Source: Mesorhizobium neociceri (GTDB lineage Bacteria; Pseudomonadota; Alphaproteobacteria; Rhizobiales; Rhizobiaceae). Taken from it: a stretch of 64,000 nt of DNA. This document shows, in pieces, positions 58,899 to 64,000 of the stretch (within the stretch, counting starts at the first letter, position 1; each line of letters starts with the position of its first letter). Position numbers and translations under genes: made by a program. Below the pieces are notes generated by a model. The model ran no database searches and had not been told where the DNA came from. It worked only from the letters and a program-made list of their open reading frames with translations. The DNA lies in assembly GCF_013520985.1 (NCBI RefSeq), contig NZ_JACDTY010000007.1, positions 1 to 64,000 of the forward strand, given 5' to 3'.

Positions 58899-59422
58899 TT
58901 ATTTGATCACGATCGTCGCGTTCGGGATCTTGACGCCGTTGCTGCCCGGGAAGGACGCGCCAAGAAACGCCTTCATGTCGTCGATGATGGCAATGACGCG
59001 CTTGCGGCTGTCGACAAAGTTGATGTCGTCGGTAGCGATTGCAAGCTTCGTCGCCGGATTGATGCAGCCGATCGACGACAGGAAGCCGCGACCCGGATGC
59101 ATCAGGATCCCGACCCGTTTGCCGGTCGGCGACAGCAGCAGGCCGGGGCGCTTGAGCGCGGCCGGATTGACGTTCGAGGTGTAACCGATCGTCACATATT
59201 TGGCACCGGCTTGCGTGAACAGATTGTAGGTGCCGGCCTCGACACAACGATTGTTGCCGGCAGTTCCGTATCGCCTGGCCCCTTCGTTTCGGCAGTCACG
59301 CCGGAAAGACCGGCTACTTTGACGCCGTCGTGAAAGACTTCGTACTTCCCGACTGTTCTGCGCTTCGGGCTCCTTGTCTGCTCGCCGGTCCGCGTAATTC
59401 TCAACTCCCAATTCTTAGCCAT
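58899..59422 (-). pseudogene. Frame-shifted DUF5675-like gene
   Basis: The N-terminal part (59422 to about 59240) starts MAKNWELRITR with GGGAGGG before its ATG. The C-terminal part in another frame (about 59260 to 58899) carries GRGFLSSIGCINP and FLGASFPGSNGVKIPN, reminiscent of DUF5675. The change of frame falls near 59255, where ELPA continues as NNRCVEAGTYNL after a one-base shift. DUF5675 proteins are often phage- or secretion-associated. It is either a real pseudogene or a sequencing indel. Confidence 0.65.
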
Positions 59423-59787
59423 TTCGCCCTCCCTGCCCTGTTAAGATCGTTGCGCAATACATCAATAAATTCGAGTGCATCGACAATGATGTGTTGCCGA
59501 TCTCGATTGCTACAGAGAAATGTTGCTTCCAGACTGTGAGTTTGTTCACTCCAGACCAGGAACTTTTCCGCTGAACGCGGGCTGAAGCGAAGACACGAGT
59601 GGCCAGGAACGACTTGCGATCGTCGAACACCGTGCCATGAGCTCGGATGCGGCACGTCCCGCATGCCGCCGTGCAAGGCTGAAGCCCATTATCAAACGGC
59701 CGTTCTGAAACGAAGCCAGCCGCCATTCTCACGACGCTGATAGGCGTCATGGTCGAATGGCTTTGCCCGACGCTGTCCGGGCCTTTA
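59423..59787. other. Intergenic region between the DUF5675-like relic and the next gene
   Basis: About 365 bases. An open minus-strand frame of 127 codons spans 59415-59798, but its codon pattern and lack of domain features do not support a gene. Nothing else was recognised. Confidence 0.5.
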
Positions 59788-60297
59788 ATGCTATCCATGA
59801 CACGAAGCGAAGCGCTGTATTGTTACGGGCATAATGTGGATCGCATCTATTTGACCGAAGGTGCAGGCGGCGCCAAGCCATGGCAGAGCATTGCCGACAG
59901 CCTTGCCTGCGCCTGGACGGTCCGCCGCACGATGATCGATTTCCTTGCCCGTACGTCGTACAAATTCACCGGCAACGCCGTCGTGACCGCTAATGCATTC
60001 ACCGAGCGCGGCGTCATGCAAATCGGCGCTCATGCGATGCCGGCGAGTAGAGCCTACAAGCTCGAGCGGCGCGGCCACTTAATCGTGATACTTCGTGCCG
60101 ACGGCAGCGAATTCATCGAGCTCGAGCCGAAGGCAACACAGAACGTCCAGCATCATTGCGGCGCCGATGTCTATGCCGGGCGCTTCTTGTTTCGCGGCCC
60201 CGACGAATGGGCCGAGGCGTGGCGGGTCAAGGGTCCGCGGAAGAATTACGCGAGCCTCAGCCGGTTTCGTCGCCTAGATGCCGGAGATCGGCCATAG
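59788..60297 (+). CDS. DUF6314-like protein
   Basis: Protein of about 169 residues. The pattern 'FTGNAVVTANAF...', 'YKLERRGHLIVIL...GSEFIEL', HHCGADVYAGRF and WRVKGPRKNYASLSRF matches the general layout of DUF6314 proteins, a small beta-barrel-like family without known function. The start is uncertain (59749, 59788 or 59797); none has a clear ribosome site. It is convergent with the LysR regulator. Confidence 0.65.
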   Translation: MLSMTRSEALYCYGHNVDRIYLTEGAGGAKPWQSIADSLACAWTVRRTMIDFLARTSYKFTGNAVVTANAFTERGVMQIGAHAMPASRAYKLERRGHLIVILRADGSEFIELEPKATQNVQHHCGADVYAGRFLFRGPDEWAEAWRVKGPRKNYASLSRFRRLDAGDRP

Positions 60298-60313
60298 GCC
60301 GGCATGTCGCCGG

Positions 60314-61228
60314 CTATGATTTCAAGGATTCCTGAGATTGGACGCGCGAAACCTCTTCCAGGTAATTGATAAAGACCCGGACTTTCGCAGGCAGGAATTT
60401 CCGGCTGAGATAGATTGCGTAGAGACTGAAGCCCGTCATGCTCCAGCCCTCCAGGATCGGCACCAGTCTGCCGGTGGCAATATCATCATCGACGATGAAT
60501 GACGGGCCCAGGACGATGGCGAGGCCTTGAACGGCGAGCTCGCGCAGGACATCGCCGTTGTTGGCGCGAACGATTGGACTGACGCGCACCGATGTTGCTT
60601 GGCCTTGCCGGTCAACCAGGTTCCAGCTCTCACCTGTCGATAGGTAGGAGTAGCTAAGCGTCTGGTGGTGCGTGAGATCGGAAGGCACAGCGGGGCAGCC
60701 GTGCCGCTTGAGATAGTCCGGGGAAGCACAAATCACCATGGCCACGGGTGCCAGCCGTCGGGAGATGACGTTGGTCGTTGCCGGTTGCAGCCCGATGCGC
60801 AGGGCAACGTCGACGCCCTCGGTGGCGAGATCGACCATTCGGTCGGTCAGGTCGACGTCGAGGCGCAGATCCGGGTGGCGGACAATGAACCCCGGCAGCC
60901 ATTTCGACAGCCTGATGATGCCGAAGGAAAGCGGCGCGCTGATCCGCAACAGGCCGGACGGTGACGTGGCACTTTCGCCGGCGATCGCTTCGGCTTCGGC
61001 GACGTCGCTCAGGATCTGCTGCGCCCGGCCGAAGAACTGCTGACCGGCATCGGTCATGGACAGGCGGCGCGTCGTGCGGTTGAGCAGCCTTGTGCTGAGA
61101 TGGTCTTCCAGGGCGGCGACATGGCGTGAGACGGCGGCGTTGGAGGTGTCCAGCTTGGCGGCGGCGGCGACCAGGCTGCGTGCCTCCACCACGGCCACAT
61201 ACACCTGCATCGCCCTGATCAGATCCAT
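60314..61228 (-). CDS. LysR-family transcriptional regulator
   Basis: Regulator of 304 residues. An N-terminal winged HTH (about 4-63) has the LysR pattern AVVEARSLVAAAAKLDTSNAAVSRHV and the substrate-binding domain covers about 90-295. The residues LLNRTTRRLSMTDAG and SSR-type features put it in the large group near DmlR/AaeR-type regulators. It is divergent from the disrupted NADPH-dependent reductase gene at 61358, a likely target. ATG at 61228 was taken because the HTH domain begins there; the frame extends to 61273. Confidence 0.9.
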   Translation of the reverse strand: MDLIRAMQVYVAVVEARSLVAAAAKLDTSNAAVSRHVAALEDHLSTRLLNRTTRRLSMTDAGQQFFGRAQQILSDVAEAEAIAGESATSPSGLLRISAPLSFGIIRLSKWLPGFIVRHPDLRLDVDLTDRMVDLATEGVDVALRIGLQPATTNVISRRLAPVAMVICASPDYLKRHGCPAVPSDLTHHQTLSYSYLSTGESWNLVDRQGQATSVRVSPIVRANNGDVLRELAVQGLAIVLGPSFIVDDDIATGRLVPILEGWSMTGFSLYAIYLSRKFLPAKVRVFINYLEEVSRVQSQESLKS

Positions 61229-61357
61229 CGCATCATTATTCCATTTTCCGTAACAATCTTCCTTTATCGCCATTTATCTCGATTATCAAGTTGAATACCA
61301 CTCCACCAAGGCGCCGCTGGTGGCGCCGGTTCAACCCTCAAATCGAAAGATGCCATC

Positions 61358-61983
61358 ATGAAAGTCGCGGTTATCGGATCGGGCAATATGGGCTCGTCCT
61401 TCGTCAAGCAGCTCTCCAAGGCTGGTCATTCCGTCACTGTTTCCAGCCGCAATGCAGCCTCCGCCGAAGCTGTCGCGAAGACCCATGGCGCGGTTGTGAT
61501 CGACCCTGCCAAACTCGGTGAAGCCGAAATCATCATCCTGGCGACAGGAGCCGGCGATGCCGTTCCCGCCCTCAAGGCCGCCGGCAAGCTCGACGGCAAG
61601 ATCGTCGTCGACATCACCAACCCGCTGACCCCGGACTATATGGGCCTGACCATCGGTTATTCGACGTCGAGCGCCGAAGAAATCGCCACAGCAGTTCCCG
61701 GCGTACGGCTGGTGAAGGGCTTCAACACCATCTTTGCGCAGTTGCTCGATGCCGGAGCGGCTCTTCCGGGCGGCGGCAAGGCTACCGTTTTCCTGGCCTC
61801 GGACGACGGGACGCCAAGGCCACCGTCACCAAGCTTACGGCATCCATGGGCTTCTCGGTTGTCGATGCCGGCCCGTTGAAAAACGCCCGTTATCTTGAGC
61901 CGCTGGCCGGTCTCAACATCTACCTGGCCTACGGCGCGGGCCTCGGCACGGCGATTTCGCCGACCTTCGTCGCTGCCGCCTGA
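61358..61983 (+). pseudogene. Frame-shifted NADPH-dependent F420 reductase-like gene
   Basis: The first 150 residues (MKVAVIGSGNMGSSF..., GLTIGYSTSSAEE, VKGFNTIFAQLL) are a well-formed NAD(P)-binding fold of the NADP oxidoreductase/F420-dependent reductase family. After about 61807 the frame turns into PRPPSPS, while the +1-shifted frame continues ATVTKLTASMGFSVVDAGPLKNARYLEPLAGL and ends at 61983, the proper C-terminus. One missing base in the GACGGGACG stretch explains this. It is either a recent inactivation or a sequencing indel. It is divergent from the LysR gene and 31 bases before the next gene. Confidence 0.85.
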
Positions 61984-62014
61984 CCCTCACCGTGAACCAA
62001 CAAGGACAACTGCC

Positions 62015-62572
62015 ATGAACAACTTCATCGCCAAATCCGCTCTCGCCCTTGCCGTGACCGGCCTTCTCGCCACAAGTGCAGGCGCCGATACGCTTTGGGA
62101 AAACCCGGCCACGCCGGCGCCAGCCCCGGAAGTCCAGGCACCCGAGGTCGAGAACAACCTCAAGATATTCGATACGCTCGACTTCGACGTGTTCTCGAAC
62201 CAGAAATGGGATCGCCTGGGCGAAAGCCATTCCAAGGATATCGTGGTGACCTGGCCCGATGGCCATGAGACCAAGGGGATCGAAAAGCACATAGCGGACC
62301 TCAAGACCCTGTTCGTGTGGGCTCCCGATACCGCGATCAAGGAGCATCCGATCCGCTTCGGTTCGGGAACGTGGACCACCGCGCAAGGCGTGATGTCGGG
62401 TACATTCACAAAGCCGATGCCGACGGCTGATGGCGGCGCCATCCAGCCCACGGGCAAACGCTACGCGCTCGGCATGGTGACCATCGGCCACTGGAAGAAC
62501 GGCACCATGGATCACGAATGGCTGTTCTGGGACAACCAGGACCTGACGAAACAGCTTGGCCTAGGCAAGTAG
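62015..62572 (+). CDS. Secreted SnoaL/NTF2-like protein
   Basis: Protein of 185 residues with a Sec signal peptide (residues 1 to about 24, ending AGA) and a NTF2/SnoaL fold pattern (WDRLGESHSKDIVVTWPDGHETKGIEKHIADL and TIGHWKNGTMDHEWLFWDN). Members of this fold include ester cyclases and many uncharacterised proteins. AAGGAC precedes ATG at 62015. It probably belongs to the same transcript as the broken reductase gene 31 bases before it. Confidence 0.85.
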   Translation: MNNFIAKSALALAVTGLLATSAGADTLWENPATPAPAPEVQAPEVENNLKIFDTLDFDVFSNQKWDRLGESHSKDIVVTWPDGHETKGIEKHIADLKTLFVWAPDTAIKEHPIRFGSGTWTTAQGVMSGTFTKPMPTADGGAIQPTGKRYALGMVTIGHWKNGTMDHEWLFWDNQDLTKQLGLGK

Positions 62573-62575
62573 ATC

Positions 62576-62593
62576 ACGAGGTCATGACCTCGT
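62576..62593. promoter_or_regulatory. Perfect 18-bp palindrome after the SnoaL-like gene
   Basis: A complete self-complementary 18-mer (arms ACGAGGTCA/TGACCTCGT, no loop) begins three bases after the stop codon. It may be a protein-binding dyad, or form a hairpin in the mRNA 3' end ahead of the terminator at 62649-62671. Confidence 0.4.
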
Positions 62594-62648
62594 AGATCCG
62601 GTCGGAGAGTGTGAGGCCCCATGCGTAGAGAGTAGAACGTCCCTCAAG

Positions 62649-62671
62649 AAACCCCGGCTCTGCCGGGGTTT
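62649..62671 (+). terminator. Intrinsic terminator after the SnoaL-like gene
   Basis: A perfect 10-bp stem (62649-62658 with 62662-62671) with a three-base loop, rich in C/G, with TTT inside the right arm followed by CGCTTC. Confidence 0.75.
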
Positions 62672-62754
62672 CGCTTCATGGAAAACAGACAGGCCTGCCG
62701 CCGTTCGGCTCAGCGGTCGGCTTCAATCGTCTGCGCAAGGCAGCACAGCGGCGG

Positions 62755-63048
62755 TCAGGCCATCTTTGCCATTATCTTGGCCATATCCGCCGCGTCGAAC
62801 GCTCTCAATGTCTGGGTTCTGATGTTGCCTAGCGATGCGATCGATAAGGCAAGTGCGGTCGCAGCAATGTCGTCGTCGGCTTCGGCAATCGCCACAACAT
62901 CATGTTGACCAAGCGTCCACAACAGGGTGTGAACCTTGATGCCGTTCTTGCTGGCCATCGCCTTGAAGGCCTCAGCACGTTTCTGAGTATCCTTTATGCT
63001 CTTGATGCCTTGATCTGTGAAATTTGACAGCAATACGTAATAAGCCAT
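62755..63048 (-). CDS. GYD-domain protein
   Basis: Small protein of 97 residues of the GYD family: AYYVLLSNFTDQGIKSIKD start, 'WTLGQHDVVAIAEADDD' with the characteristic G-x-x-D core, and 'LGNIRTQTLRAF'. It is a dimeric ferredoxin-like fold without assigned function. GGGAGGA is well placed before ATG at 63048; a longer frame upstream is not supported. Confidence 0.9.
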   Translation of the reverse strand: MAYYVLLSNFTDQGIKSIKDTQKRAEAFKAMASKNGIKVHTLLWTLGQHDVVAIAEADDDIAATALALSIASLGNIRTQTLRAFDAADMAKIMAKMA

Positions 63049-63433
63049 TTGTTCCTCCCATGGTGGGAGCGGGCGGGCACTCACGGCGCGTCCGCCGTCT
63101 CCCGGAAATACGATAACACGAGTCAGGTGCGCGAACCACTTGGGCAAGGAAGGCCATGATCGCCGTTGGATGGTCGCGACTGCCCCCGGGAAGTTTCTTC
63201 AGCGCGGCGCGGCGGTCAGCTCGGAGGGGCGTTCGAAGTTACGTCTTTCCTGCCATGGCAGGACGAAGGTCCTTCGGAATGACCGGCCGAGCGTAGTAGC
63301 GGCCGTCGCGGAATAAGAAATACCGATTGGCTCCGGCCATGACGCTTGCAACCATTTGTTACGAATTTTGTAACAAGACAATGGATGCAATGCCTTGCAA
63401 ATCAAGGGCTTCAATGATTTCAGGGAGATAGGC
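63049..63433. other. Intergenic region upstream of tRNA-Thr and the GYD gene
   Basis: About 385 bases without a convincing gene. A 7-bp inverted repeat TTGTTAC/GTAACAA lies at 63356-63362 and 63370-63376. Nothing else recognised. Confidence 0.5.
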
Positions 63434-63508
<75 letters not shown>

Positions 63509-63657
63509 CGCTGATGGCGGGGCTTCTGCCATATCGAACCGGCAAGCGCAAGGCATCTGTGAAAGGCTTTGCCAGACAAGTTTCGCTGACAAGCCGGCGC
63601 CACAATGCTAGCTATCCCTGAACGGCGGGCCGCCTGGCCGCCGGATGGGACAAAATA

Positions 63658-63834
63658 ATGAACGACACGGCAATTCCACCGAAAAAAGGCGGGACCAGCC
63701 GCAAGGATCGGCTGGCAGAGCAGTTGCGCGCCAATCTCATGAAGCGCAAGACGCAGGCGCGTTCGCGGCGCACCGGTGAGCCCGACAAGCGGCCAGAAGG
63801 CCTGCCGACTGCTGAAAAAATGCACAAGGACTGA
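63658..63834 (+). CDS. Small basic protein upstream of murA
   Basis: Protein of 58 residues, strongly basic (many Lys and Arg, for example LMKRKTQARSRR), with no hydrophobic segment. GGATGGGA precedes ATG at 63658. It lies 142 bases before murA in the same direction, an arrangement I believe recurs in Rhizobiales. Function is not known; the charge suggests nucleic-acid or membrane-surface binding, as inference only. Confidence 0.75.
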   Translation: MNDTAIPPKKGGTSRKDRLAEQLRANLMKRKTQARSRRTGEPDKRPEGLPTAEKMHKD

Positions 63835-63976
63835 CCGATATCGGCCACACTGGGCCGCCACCTTGGCCAAAGGGGCCAAGAAATCCTATTTCTTGAACCA
63901 AGCCGGCCAATGGTCTAGACGGGCCGATACTCAAACTGACGAAAACCGGCCTTTCGGGCCGAGGGGACATTCTCTC

Positions 63977-64000
63977 ATGGATCGCATCAGAATTGTCGGC
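63977..64000 (+). CDS. murA: UDP-N-acetylglucosamine 1-carboxyvinyltransferase, first 8 codons
   Basis: Only MDRIRIVG is in the window; this is the usual MurA beginning. MurA performs the first committed step of peptidoglycan synthesis. GAGGGG lies upstream of ATG at 63977. The rest is beyond the right edge, so the call rests on eight residues and position. Confidence 0.75.

Noticed and set aside
59415..59798. 127-codon minus-strand frame upstream of the DUF5675-like relic
   Set aside because: No ribosome site, no recognised domain and cysteine/arginine-rich composition; its end overlaps the relic's start only by chance.

Overview
The window reads as chromosomal DNA of a Mesorhizobium-like alphaproteobacterium (Rhizobiales, Phyllobacteriaceae). 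The evidence is high GC with GC-rich third positions, a tRNA-His gene without an encoded G-1, an alpha-r14-type small RNA, a perfect CtrA box, a PdhS/PleC-type kinase gene, short palindromic intergenic repeats of the rhizobial kind, and the zwf-pgl-edd order. No insertion sequence, phage, plasmid backbone or CRISPR array was seen. It is mostly core and lightly variable chromosome.

Layout. 1-6450: 3' part of a giant cadherin/RTX-type type I secreted adhesin with its ABC exporter and HlyD-family adaptor. 6950-7832: tRNA-His, an anti-Shine-Dalgarno small RNA and a phasin gene with a probable PhaR-type operator. 8056-12115: CtrA box and a large multi-PAS histidine kinase. 12373-16514: acetoacetyl-CoA synthetase and an AsmA-like protein. 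16563-20671: putrescine/spermidine-type ABC importer potFGHI. 21050-23064: a DMT-family exporter and a DUF2167 protein. 23217-26485: an ScfR/MccR-type regulator divergent from isocitrate lyase (aceA), followed by a small conserved gene. 26760-30974: receiver-like protein, HAD hydrolase, PuuA-like gamma-glutamyl ligase and PuuB-like oxidase. 31250-34956: SH3-domain membrane protein and two tandem MurF-like ligases of an unusual type. 35138-40262: SDR enzyme, then the Entner-Doudoroff operon zwf-pgl-edd. 40332-44065: VWA protein, GlxA-family regulator, folD. 44295-53425: a polysaccharide cluster (Wzz/GumC-like co-polymerase, flippase, four glycosyltransferases, Wzy/ligase). 53513-57174: proC, a COG4091 homoserine-dehydrogenase-like enzyme, a Tat-exported multicopper oxidase. 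57334-61983: a decaying stretch with three frame-disrupted genes interleaved with an SDR, a DUF6314-like protein and a LysR regulator. 62015-64000: SnoaL-like secreted protein, GYD protein, tRNA-Thr, a small basic protein and the start of murA.

Functional links. Carbon storage and two-carbon metabolism recur: phasin, acetoacetyl-CoA synthetase, and isocitrate lyase with a putative fatty-acid-sensing regulator. Putrescine can be taken up by PotFGHI and, by inference, degraded by the PuuA/PuuB pair about 8 kb away. Sugar catabolism runs through Zwf-Pgl-Edd. The cell surface is served by the adhesin system, the polysaccharide cluster, AsmA, the VWA protein and murA. The most unusual objects are the tandem MurF-like ligases, which lack the UDP-sugar-binding domain and carry a four-cysteine tail, the three-loop CCUCCUCCC small RNA, and a 49-bp palindrome whose two copies show a compensatory base-pair change.
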